NCBI GenBank assembly: GCA_029243165.1
Contig: JAQWSN010000027.1
Location: 1-64,000, forward strand
Reading direction: 5' to 3'
DNA: 64,000 nt
Source of the DNA: Flavobacteriaceae bacterium
Lineage (GTDB): Bacteria > Bacteroidota > Bacteroidia > Flavobacteriales > Flavobacteriaceae
This document shows positions 55,562-64,000 of this stretch, in pieces. Position numbers and translations under genes: made by a program. How positions within the stretch are numbered: the first letter of the stretch is position 1; each line of letters begins with the position of its first letter. The notes beneath the pieces are model-generated. The model ran no database searches. It was not told the DNA's origin and saw only the letters and a program-made list of their open reading frames with translations.

Positions 55562-58500
55562 CTATCTTGTTATATAAATCCACCCTTGCATGTCCACAGC
55601 TCCATCCATATTGAGATCTATTATAAATAAGTAACTGCCTTCAGGTAGCGGAAAATTATCTTTATTTGTTCCTTGCCAATCATTTTCATAAGGACTGCTA
55701 CTAAAAACTTCATTACCTGAGACGTCATATACCCAAACCTTATTTAAAGGATACCTTATGATTTCTTTGAGGTACCAAGAATCGTTGATACCATCTCCAT
55801 TTGGACTAAAAAACTTAGGTAAATCTGGGAGAATGAAATTTGAGTCATTTTCAATAAATTCTTGGTCAGGATTATATAAAAGTGGTGCATTATCAAATTC
55901 ATTTGGAACATTATCTCCATCAACGTCAGAATCAAAATCATCAGGAACAAAATCATTATCGAGATCTGCTGGAAAACTATTAGAATCTAACGGATCAGTT
56001 CCCAATAATTCCTCATCAAAATTTGAATATCCATCGTTATCTCGATCTTCATCTGAATTGTCACCTATAGAGTCTCCGTCTGAATCTAACCATTCAAATG
56101 GGTTATTAGGGAATTGGTCATTCTCGTCCTCATATCCATCGTTATCATCATCAAGATCGGCATTATCACCAATACCATCTCTATCAAAATCAGAGGATTC
56201 ATTTGGATCATTTGGGAACATATCTTGTATGATATAGTCATCTTCCCAATTTACACTAATATCGTAAAAACCATCATTGTCATCATCAAGATCTGAATTA
56301 TCGGGTATTCCATCATTATCATCATCTTTCCATTCTTCTGGATCAAATGGAAATAAGTCTCTTATATTTAGATAGCCATCATTATCTGAATCATCATCGT
56401 AATAATCTAATATCCCATCATTATCAAAATCTCCAGGGAAGGATCTAAAATCAAATGGATCAGTTCCCATAATTATCTCGTCAGTATCATTGAATCCATC
56501 TCCATCTGTATCAGTCAACTCGTCCCTTTTAATAACACCATTAGATGAAGGAGTAGCCTCTTCAATAGATACATTTCCATTTTCATCAACCAATATTTCG
56601 AAAGTTTCGTCATAATAAAGGCCTTCCCAGTCTGTTGCTCTAATTATAACTGATTTCACCACATTAGCTTTTCCACTAATATTACTGAAGTATAATTTAT
56701 TGTTTTTAATTGAGAAAATATCTCTATTAGGGGAAATTTCTGGTATTGAAGCAGTTAAATTATCTTCTTCATCATTATCAGCCATTTTAATCCAAGAAAT
56801 TAATTCTCCTTGCTTTTTACCTACATCTGGCAAAATAATATCAACTGGAGGTTCATTTACATCGACCAGAACAAAATTCAGGAAATCTGTTTGAGTATCA
56901 TTTGTGTCTAAATGGTTTACAAATGATGCTGTTTTATTTTCTTGAAATTTAGCTTTAGTTTTTTTGACCTTCCACTTACCTACATTAGCTTTTTTTGTTG
57001 GGGAACTATTCCCTTTTCCAGTCAAATTATCTTTTATTTTTGAAGGTTCAGATGATTGAATTGTACCCCCAAAATTTTTAGACGTAGATGGATATTTGGA
57101 AGTAATCGAACCATCAAAATTCAATTTTTCAATATAATTAAATAAAAGTTCACTAACGGTTATGTATTCTCCATCTTCAGATGTTTGAATAATACCATTT
57201 GCATCACCATATTCAGTATTTAATTCAACAGCATTGTTCTTTAAATTTCCAAGAGCCCCTAAATTTCCTAATTTTTGATATCCCCAACCCCATAATACAT
57301 TAGAATTATTATCATTTACTGTTTTTGCAATTTGAAAATTATAACCTCCAACAATTTTATCCCATTGGAAATTCTCAAGATTTCTCAAAGTATTATTCTC
57401 TTCATCATAAAAAACAGGATTCGCAATAGCTGTTGGTATTGGTTTATCTAAATTGTCCCCTGTAGCCAAAGAACCGAGATCATTATCCCCAAAATTATAC
57501 ATCATTCCATCTTGGGTAATCACAAAACTACTTTCAGCGGATGCATTAATTTCCTTAACTGCTTTATCGCTAAAGAAAGTAACTTCAGTTGGGGTGGTTA
57601 TTGTTTCACCAAATTTGTCATAAGTTATTACTGTTGATTCTGAAAAGGTTCCCTCAAAGGTTCCCTGTCCAGAAGATTCAAGTCCTACTAGTTTTTGTTT
57701 TGTCTCAGATTTTGTAAGCCCTAATTGACCTTGACTATTTTCGCCCCATGAATAAAGTGTATTAGAATTGGTAACAGCTAAAGCATGTCTTCCCCCTAGA
57801 GAAATATTTTTAAAAATATTTTCTTCTGGGGTAAATACATTAACTAATGTTCTGAAAGACTGTTGGTCATCAGTACATTCTGGATCGTGAAATCTTTGTT
57901 TAATATTACTCTCTGATGTGTTAGAAGCAGTAATTGATTTTGAAAAGAAAAAGGCAGATTGAAAGTCTTTTGTTTTATTTTTGATTGACAACATGTTGGA
58001 TGTTGCTGTTCCGATATCTTCAAAAACAAAATTTCTATCAATTTGTCCAGATTCTTGTGCATACCTTAGCTTTGAAATTAAATTATCAATTGCCTTTTGG
58101 CTTGCTTGATAATTAGTTTTCAAATCAGCATTATTAATTGTTTCTCTAAAAAATACTTGATCTAAAATTAAGCTATATTCAGTAGAGCCATAATAATTTT
58201 CTCTTAAAACTTCATATGTAATTTTGTCTATTTTCTTTTTGGTTCCAATTGTTGTGGTAACTGTATCATAAAAATCATCATCGTTGGATGGAGATTTTAA
58301 AGTAATTTTTGGATTGAAAGGACCAAACTTTAATTGTGTGAAGATAAATTCTTTTTTACCATTAACATCATTAATATTAATTGCGGTGTAACTTGAAAGA
58401 CCTGAAGTGTTTCTAAATTCAACTAAAAAATCTGTCTCAAATTGATCTAAACTTCCTTTATATTCAACCCCTATTTGATAAGGACCTAAGCCGAGAGAAA

Positions 58501-61500
58501 CTAAACTTGCCGTTCCTGTTATGGGTGGAATAATATATTTCACTATACCAGAAGAGGGATTATCATTTATAGTAACCGTTACTTCTTTAGAAATTAAATC
58601 TCCACACGGATCGTCAGTTAGTTGTTTGTAAATATTTGATCCCGTTCCCCAAATACCTCCATTTATATCTTCAATTAAAATTGTTTGATCAGAACCATCA
58701 AAGTCATGAAGTTTTTTCCATTGTAGGCTTCCTATTTTCTCTGGCATTGTAAGAGGTCTCCAAGAGTTCATGAAAAGGTTTTCCCCGGCTGCCCATAACG
58801 AATTGGATTTATCAATGTAAATAAACCCACCTTTAAAAGCCTTAAACTGGAGCTTACCATCCACTTCTTTGATGTGCTTTAATTCTATATTTTTAAATCC
58901 ATCATTACTAATGTATTTTACTTCTGTAGGTAACATTATAGATTCTTCGTCTACTTTATCTAAACCTAAACCAAGAGAAAATTTTCTATTATCTCCCCAG
59001 GCGTATAATTTATCATCTTCGTTAAAAGCAAATACACTCCCAGAAATTGCAATTATTTTTTTCCATTTATTTTCTACACTAACCTGGCGGCCTCCAAAAG
59101 TTAATTCTGATGGAGCTAAATAATTTTCTGCTTTAATAGATCGATTACCTTGTCCTAACTGACCGTATTCATTATCTCCATAAGAATAAACCTTGCCCTC
59201 ATTTGTTCTTATAAATGTTTCTGTTTTTGTAACTATAACTTCTTCAACTTTACTCACATCAATTTCTTCCCAGTTGATGGTCAGACTCATAGGTTTGTTG
59301 TAAGGTGGTGCTCCTGTTCCTAATTGGCCTTGATCATTTGATCCAAAAAGTTTTAACTGATTATTTGTATTTATCATTCCTGCCTGCTGGTCACCTGCGC
59401 TTATTATATTTAATAGTCCAAATCCTACAGCTGGCTTTATAGGTTTCTTATAGGTTTGATTTTGTCCATTCCCTAGCTGACTACTCAAATTAGTGCCCCA
59501 TGTCACTAATTCTCCCTTATTAGTAATTAAGGCTCCAAATGACTTCCCTAGATCAACATCTTTTACTTTTGTGGTAGTATTTGAGGAAAGAGAATTTCCT
59601 CTCGAAAATCTTGATCGAAAAGATCTATTTCCAAATCTCGATGAAGAAAGAGTATTTGTTTCTTTAAAATCAAGATCAATTTTTATTGGTTCTTTAATAG
59701 TGAAACCAAAAAAGTCTCCATTTTTCCAATATTTATCATATACATTTTCTTCATCACCATTATCATTTGTGAAGGTATAGAGTGGTAAAGCTCCGTAATT
59801 GACTCCCCAACCATACATATCTCCCGACCTACTTACTGCTGCATAAGTAGACCCAATTTGGTTTGAGTTCCATCCGGTTACACTCCTCCATTTTGTTCCT
59901 ACACCTAGAGAAACTAAATTATCGTCACTGATAAAAGATTCATATAATTCTGACTTTGATTTGAGTTCACTTAAACTTGGATAATAGTCCTCAAGGTCAG
60001 ATTTTCCATCATCATCTGTATCCTTTTTATTAGGGTTTGTTCCAAACATAAACTCATCTTCATTTGAAATAAAATCTCCATCAATGTCTGGATCTTGATC
60101 ATCAGCTATAAAATCAAAATCAGTATCTCTCCAATCTTCAGATGGATAAAAAACTGCAACATCTTGACCATCAAGGATTCCATCATCGTCACTGTCATCA
60201 TCTAATATGTTATTTATTCCATCACCGTCAACATCATCAATGTCATAAATAGTAAACCCTACCTGTTCACTGTCATACTGATCTGGATAACCGTTTTGTT
60301 TGTATAGCTCAATCAATTTGGCTTCATAGATATCAGGTAAGTTATCATAATCTTGATCATCAAAATTATTATCCTTAATAAGGGTTGATAAATTTATTTC
60401 AGGAAATAAATCATTAATTTTTGTTTCAATTTGATCAAGTAATCCGTCATTATCATCATCATTATCAAGATCATCTGAAATTCCATCATAATCTGTGTCT
60501 TTCGTCTTGTACGGATTAAGAGGATATGCATCTAGACCATCTATTATACCGTCATCATCGGTGTCATTATCTTCAGGACTCGTGCCAATATAAATTTCAT
60601 ACTTATCAGACATGAAATCATTGTCCTTATCCATCAATGGAAAAATGGTTGAAGAATATGTATCTGTTTGATTCAAAGTTTCATCATTATCTAAATAATG
60701 ATCGTTATCATCATCATTATCGGCATTATTTCCATACCCATCTTGATCATTATCATACCATTCTTTCGGGTCCAATGGGAAAGCATCATCTCCATCATTT
60801 ATTCCATCAAAATCAGTGTCAGCAATTCTTTTAAGGGTTCTGATTGCATCTTCCTCATCATTTGTTAAGCCATCTCCGTCAATATCTGTGTCAATAATTT
60901 TTGGAGAATCAGCACTTGGGTCATAATCAGGATTATCTCCATCATGCCAATACATGTCTATATAACCGTCTTCATTTAAATCTTTCCACCTTTCATCAGG
61001 TATTCCATCCTGATCTGTATCAAGAACTGCATATCTATCTAACGGTGCCTCGTCAAAAAAGTCATCATAATAGTCATTATCAGTATCCCACCAATAAATA
61101 TTTGTGCCTTTTAAAATTTCTTGGTCGTTAGTTAATAAATCCCAATCAGTATTAGTATCAGCATTATCACCAATTCCATCAAAATCCCAATCTTGCCATT
61201 CATTTGAATCAGTAGGAAATTCATCCTTACCATCCCAATAATCCAGTGAAGTGAAGATTTTAATTTTGTGACTCCACCAGTTTAAATTCATCCATGGTTT
61301 GGTGCTACTCGAACCCTTAATTATTAGGGTGGTACCTGAAAGAACAGCTGTTAAAGTCTGTGTAGATGAGGAATGATAGTCAGTAATTTGAAGCCCATTA
61401 ATTTGATTTCTGAAGTCTTCTAAAATCTGGTTAGCTGTTTTAGCGGGATTATCATTTTCAATGCTAAGCCGTTTAAATCCATTCGAATCATCTATCCCAA

Positions 61501-64000
61501 TTTCAAAATTATCCCATAACTCTGAAATGGTACTTGATTGTGTCGCTACAGGATTTAACGTAATACTTTCAATCCAAAATCCATTTTCATCTCTATTTTC
61601 ATAAAATGTAATCGTACTTGTGCCGGTTAATAGATCAAATGAAGGAACTCCTTTTGATAGTGGCCCATCAGAATAAAAATCACTATCAGAGTCAAATAAA
61701 AGTGGGTCTGTATTAAATTCAGTTTTTTCCCATTCGTCATTTAACCCATCATTATCATCATCCCAGTCTCTCTCATTTCCTACTCCATCCCTATCGGTAT
61801 CGAATTGTTCAGTTTTGTCCCAAGGTATTTCATCTATATCATCATTAAAGCCGTCACCATCAGTATCCTTCATAAATGGATTACTTCTTTGAAATCTATC
61901 CTCGTTTATTACAAAAATTCCTTTAGTTTCATCCTTATTTAGGACTCCATCATTATCTGAATCTTGGTCCGTCTCATCTGCTTCACCATCACCATCTATA
62001 TCATAATAAGAACCCTTGATTAGAGGGAACATATCATAAATAAATTGTTTTGCTCCAAGTATTTTATTCATTGGAATATCAAGACCTCTTCTGTTACCAT
62101 CAATATAATAACCATAACCTAAATAATAACTTTTCCATGATTCAAGGGTAAACCCTGAACAACATTTCCAAGGACTTAAAGCAGCCTCTAATCTTATATC
62201 CTGATTTGGAATACTGGGGTCAGTTTTATCAAGATGTAAAAAGTCTTCAAGACCATCTGAAAAAAAATCTCCATCTGAATCTACTGGGAAAATACTTGGG
62301 TTATTTCTGTCTCCCTGAAATTTATCTTCATCATAGTCAGAAAATCCGTCACCATCACTATCATCACCTGATTCGAATTTGCCATTATGATTTAGCCCGT
62401 CAGAGAGACCATCCCGATCAGTGTCCCAAAAGTTTTTATCGGTTCCTATATGTATTTCGTAGGAATCTGATAATCCATCATTATCTGCATCAAATGTCTG
62501 ATTTGACTCAGTCCAAACAAGTGGTTCAGGGTCAACAATATCAATAAAAGTATCATTATCGTCGTTTTTATCAGTCAGATCACCAATAAAATCTAGATCA
62601 TTGTCTTGATCGTCTAATGGATCGTATACAGCAGTATCTAGAAAATTTAAAACCCCGTCTCCGTCAATATCATTGTCAAAAAAGTCATCTATCCCATCGC
62701 CATCTGAATCCCAAAATTTGGAGGGATCATTTGGAAACATATCATACATGTAGTTATCAAAATTATCTGTACCAAATGGTAACCCATATATACTTAACCT
62801 TTTCATAGAACAACATCCCGAACCATCTCCAGTTTCTTCAGGCTGAAATCTCCAGCCATATTCACTCCAAATATTGCTCCGGATAATTCCCGTATTGTAT
62901 GCTGTAAGAGATGATATACTTTTTGTAAGTATAATTGGAGCTATGAGATTTACGGAATCATCTGAATTATTTGCTGACCTTATATGGAGTCTGTTTTGAT
63001 CTATCACAACACTTAATTGAACATTATTTATAGTTCCCTGCTCATCAATTTTTTGTTTTATAAATAGTAGCCAATCTTGTACTTTATATTGTTGATTACT
63101 AACCACATTAAATTCATACTCTTCATAATTGTCCCCACTTCCTATTATAAATTTATATTCTTCTGGTTCTAGCCACAAATCAGGATTAGCAACTATATAG
63201 GTTCTTTGCCACCCTGGTTTGCTAAATCGAAAAGATCTCCCGTCTGGTATACCATCATTATCTGAATCCCAATCTTGATAATTTGAAATTAAATTTCCGT
63301 CTTGATCAACTTTAGTTTGTTCATAATTATCTGACAAACCATCGTGGTCGTAATCTGAAATGGAATTTGAACTAACTAATGGATTTTCTCCGATGAATTC
63401 TTCATCAAAATCCATCATCCAATCATTATCATCATCCAAATCTATATCGTCAGGAATACCATCGGCATCAGAATCAAATACATATTTTTCGATGTAAGGG
63501 AGTTCGTCGTCGAAGTTCACAATTCCGTCACCATCTATATCATTATCAAGATTGTCTCCTAACCCATCACCATCAGTATCACTATATTCGGTTGGATCAT
63601 TTGGGAAAGCATCAATTAAATATTCCCTGTTTGTATTTCCATATATAACTCCATTATATTTAGTTAAAACTTCTCCAACATTTTCTGATGAAATACTACT
63701 TCTATACCAATCCCCCCTGTATCTGGCAATTTCTCTATCAATAGAAAATACTTTTAACCTTTTTTCGTCATTTATATAACCTAAATATGAATTAGTAGAA
63801 TAAAAATTAAATTGTTTTCTAATCTCACCAGTTGATGGGTTTGGTATTCCCCTTACTATCAAAAAATTTCCATCGATAAAAGTTTCAAAGTATGATCTAT
63901 TTTGATTACTTTCTTCTCTATCATAAGGTATATAATTTCTATCGCTTTGAAAACGGTTGTAGAAATAATCAAGAATATCTTTCCCTGTTTGTATGCTATT
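55562..64000 (-). CDS. Giant TSP3/RCC1-repeat adhesin with type B T9SS domain (N-terminus outside window)
   Basis: The frame is open to the right edge, so at least 2812 residues are present and the true start lies beyond 64000. Order along the protein (from 64000 downward): an N-terminal part; thrombospondin type 3 repeats (about 63600-60000) of the form DSDGDGI-x-D-x-x-D, interrupted by inserts near 63230-62740, 62220-62030 and 61650-61250; seven RCC1-like propeller blades (59930-58600, for example YSYGDNEYGQLGQG and YAWGDNRKFSLG); a 260-residue unique insert; three more RCC1 blades (57815-57240, YSWGENSQGQLG); a cadherin-like segment (56880-56560); more TSP3 repeats (56520-55880); and a gliding-motility-associated CHU_C domain (SPNGDGINDSWYL, VWVYDVSGNEVF) at 55850-55565. 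Calcium-rich surface adhesin is inferred; the PorP gene follows. Confidence 0.9.
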   Translation of the reverse strand, partial: NSIQTGKDILDYFYNRFQSDRNYIPYDREESNQNRSYFETFIDGNFLIVRGIPNPSTGEIRKQFNFYSTNSYLGYINDEKRLKVFSIDREIARYRGDWYRSSISSENVGEVLTKYNGVIYGNTNREYLIDAFPNDPTEYSDTDGDGLGDNLDNDIDGDGIVNFDDELPYIEKYVFDSDADGIPDDIDLDDDNDWMMDFDEEFIGENPLVSSNSISDYDHDGLSDNYEQTKVDQDGNLISNYQDWDSDNDGIPDGRSFRFSKPGWQRTYIVANPDLWLEPEEYKFIIGSGDNYEEYEFNVVSNQQYKVQDWLLFIKQKIDEQGTINNVQLSVVIDQNRLHIRSANNSDDSVNLIAPIILTKSISSLTAYNTGIIRSNIWSEYGWRFQPEETGDGSGCCSMKRLSIYGLPFGTDNFDNYMYDMFPNDPSKFWDSDGDGIDDFFDNDIDGDGVLNFLDTAVYDPLDDQDNDLDFIGDLTDKNDDNDTFIDIVDPEPLVWTESNQTFDADNDGLSDSYEIHIGTDKNFWDTDRDGLSDGLNHNGKFESGDDSDGDGFSDYDEDKFQGDRNNPSIFPVDSDGDFFSDGLEDFLHLDKTDPSIPNQDIRLEAALSPWKCCSGFTLESWKSYYLGYGYYIDGNRRGLDIPMNKILGAKQFIYDMFPLIKGSYYDIDGDGEADETDQDSDNDGVLNKDETKGIFVINEDRFQRSNPFMKDTDGDGFNDDIDEIPWDKTEQFDTDRDGVGNERDWDDDNDGLNDEWEKTEFNTDPLLFDSDSDFYSDGPLSKGVPSFDLLTGTSTITFYENRDENGFWIESITLNPVATQSSTISELWDNFEIGIDDSNGFKRLSIENDNPAKTANQILEDFRNQINGLQITDYHSSSTQTLTAVLSGTTLIIKGSSSTKPWMNLNWWSHKIKIFTSLDYWDGKDEFPTDSNEWQDWDFDGIGDNADTNTDWDLLTNDQEILKGTNIYWWDTDNDYYDDFFDEAPLDRYAVLDTDQDGIPDERWKDLNEDGYIDMYWHDGDNPDYDPSADSPKIIDTDIDGDGLTNDEEDAIRTLKRIADTDFDGINDGDDAFPLDPKEWYDNDQDGYGNNADNDDDNDHYLDNDETLNQTDTYSSTIFPLMDKDNDFMSDKYEIYIGTSPEDNDTDDDGIIDGLDAYPLNPYKTKDTDYDGISDDLDNDDDNDGLLDQIETKINDLFPEINLSTLIKDNNFDDQDYDNLPDIYEAKLIELYKQNGYPDQYDSEQVGFTIYDIDDVDGDGINNILDDDSDDDGILDGQDVAVFYPSEDWRDTDFDFIADDQDPDIDGDFISNEDEFMFGTNPNKKDTDDDGKSDLEDYYPSLSELKSKSELYESFISDDNLVSLGVGTKWRSVTGWNSNQIGSTYAAVSRSGDMYGWGVNYGALPLYTFTNDNGDEENVYDKYWKNGDFFGFTIKEPIKIDLDFKETNTLSSSRFGNRSFRSRFSRGNSLSSNTTTKVKDVDLGKSFGALITNKGELVTWGTNLSSQLGNGQNQTYKKPIKPAVGFGLLNIISAGDQQAGMINTNNQLKLFGSNDQGQLGTGAPPYNKPMSLTINWEEIDVSKVEEVIVTKTETFIRTNEGKVYSYGDNEYGQLGQGNRSIKAENYLAPSELTFGGRQVSVENKWKKIIAISGSVFAFNEDDKLYAWGDNRKFSLGLGLDKVDEESIMLPTEVKYISNDGFKNIELKHIKEVDGKLQFKAFKGGFIYIDKSNSLWAAGENLFMNSWRPLTMPEKIGSLQWKKLHDFDGSDQTILIEDINGGIWGTGSNIYKQLTDDPCGDLISKEVTVTINDNPSSGIVKYIIPPITGTASLVSLGLGPYQIGVEYKGSLDQFETDFLVEFRNTSGLSSYTAININDVNGKKEFIFTQLKFGPFNPKITLKSPSNDDDFYDTVTTTIGTKKKIDKITYEVLRENYYGSTEYSLILDQVFFRETINNADLKTNYQASQKAIDNLISKLRYAQESGQIDRNFVFEDIGTATSNMLSIKNKTKDFQSAFFFSKSITASNTSESNIKQRFHDPECTDDQQSFRTLVNVFTPEENIFKNISLGGRHALAVTNSNTLYSWGENSQGQLGLTKSETKQKLVGLESSGQGTFEGTFSESTVITYDKFGETITTPTEVTFFSDKAVKEINASAESSFVITQDGMMYNFGDNDLGSLATGDNLDKPIPTAIANPVFYDEENNTLRNLENFQWDKIVGGYNFQIAKTVNDNNSNVLWGWGYQKLGNLGALGNLKNNAVELNTEYGDANGIIQTSEDGEYITVSELLFNYIEKLNFDGSITSKYPSTSKNFGGTIQSSEPSKIKDNLTGKGNSSPTKKANVGKWKVKKTKAKFQENKTASFVNHLDTNDTQTDFLNFVLVDVNEPPVDIILPDVGKKQGELISWIKMADNDEEDNLTASIPEISPNRDIFSIKNNKLYFSNISGKANVVKSVIIRATDWEGLYYDETFEILVDENGNVSIEEATPSSNGVIKRDELTDTDGDGFNDTDEIIMGTDPFDFRSFPGDFDNDGILDYYDDDSDNDGYLNIRDLFPFDPEEWKDDDNDGIPDNSDLDDDNDGFYDISVNWEDDYIIQDMFPNDPNESSDFDRDGIGDNADLDDDNDGYEDENDQFPNNPFEWLDSDGDSIGDNSDEDRDNDGYSNFDEELLGTDPLDSNSFPADLDNDFVPDDFDSDVDGDNVPNEFDNAPLLYNPDQEFIENDSNFILPDLPKFFSPNGDGINDSWYLKEIIRYPLNKVWVYDVSGNEVFSSSPYENDWQGTNKDNFPLPEGSYLFIIDLNMDGAVDMQGWIYITR

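Noticed and set aside
55758-56237. Plus-strand reading frame of 159 codons, Ser/Pro-rich, opposite the giant adhesin
   Set aside because: It is a mirror of the TSP3 repeats, with a Ser-rich, repetitive composition and no independent start context.
60000-63600. Short repeats resembling a CRISPR array
   Set aside because: The repeated CCATCATTATC-like motifs are irregular, differ in length and encode TSP3 repeats; no spacers or cas genes.

Overview
The window looks like chromosome from a marine, AT-rich member of the Flavobacteriaceae (phylum Bacteroidota). The evidence is a SusC/SusD pair, many lipoproteins with Bacteroidota-type signal peptides, a PorP/SprF-like protein beside a giant protein with a gliding-motility-associated (type B) C-terminal domain of the type IX secretion system (T9SS), a mitochondrial-type aconitase, DoxX-like and DUF5916 proteins, and almost no Shine-Dalgarno sites. 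I saw no rRNA or tRNA genes, insertion sequences, prophage blocks or CRISPR arrays.

Layout. (1) 1-10.2 kb: tail of a sugar phosphate isomerase/epimerase-like gene, a 950-base leader with inverted repeats, then susC-like, susD-like, a terminator, a large FG-GAP/ASPIC lipoprotein and the ruined 5' part of an ADP-ribosylglycohydrolase gene. (2) 10.2-17.5 kb: a Gre-like protein with a tiny membrane protein, a GH10 xylanase, a decayed reading frame, a Tat-exported DsrE-like protein, an MsbA-type ABC exporter, a tandem NTF2-like lipoprotein and an aspartoacylase-family zinc enzyme. (3) 17.7-22 kb: indoleamine dioxygenase-like enzyme plus one-domain asparaginase, a UPF0173 metallo-hydrolase and an unknown exported protein. 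(4) 21.9-23 kb: a 36-bp perfect palindrome and a small GC-richer island (AbrB-like protein, staphylococcal-nuclease-like protein, small membrane protein). (5) 23-30 kb: an intact ADP-ribosylglycohydrolase, DUF1643, M24 and S41 peptidases, several small proteins, and an HTH regulator abutting an orphan P-II gene. (6) 30-34.3 kb: divergent fused trehalose-6-phosphate synthase/phosphatase and GH15 enzyme, a probable trehalose module. (7) 34.3-44.2 kb: secreted hydrolases (serine hydrolase, M28 peptidase, sialate O-acetylesterase, GH16, D-aminoacylase-like) and two DoxX proteins. (8) 44.5-46.6 kb: arsR, DUF6428 and arsenate-reductase-like genes without an efflux pump. (9) 46.7-54.7 kb: PhzF, outer-membrane proteins, two HxlR regulators, DUF5916 protein and aconitase. 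(10) 54.7-64 kb: PorP/SprF plus a protein of more than 2,800 residues built of thrombospondin type 3 and RCC1 repeats, continuing past the right edge.

Taken together the genes describe a polymer-degrading heterotroph: glycan uptake (SusCD), secreted lipoprotein glycosidases and esterases, exported peptidases, compatible-solute metabolism, and T9SS surface adhesins. The least ordinary parts are the giant RCC1/TSP3 adhesin with its partner, the degraded ADP-ribosylglycohydrolase that has an intact paralogue 13 kb away, the GC-rich micro-island, and the P-II gene without an ammonium transporter. Functions rest on reading the translations and family knowledge; no database search was run.
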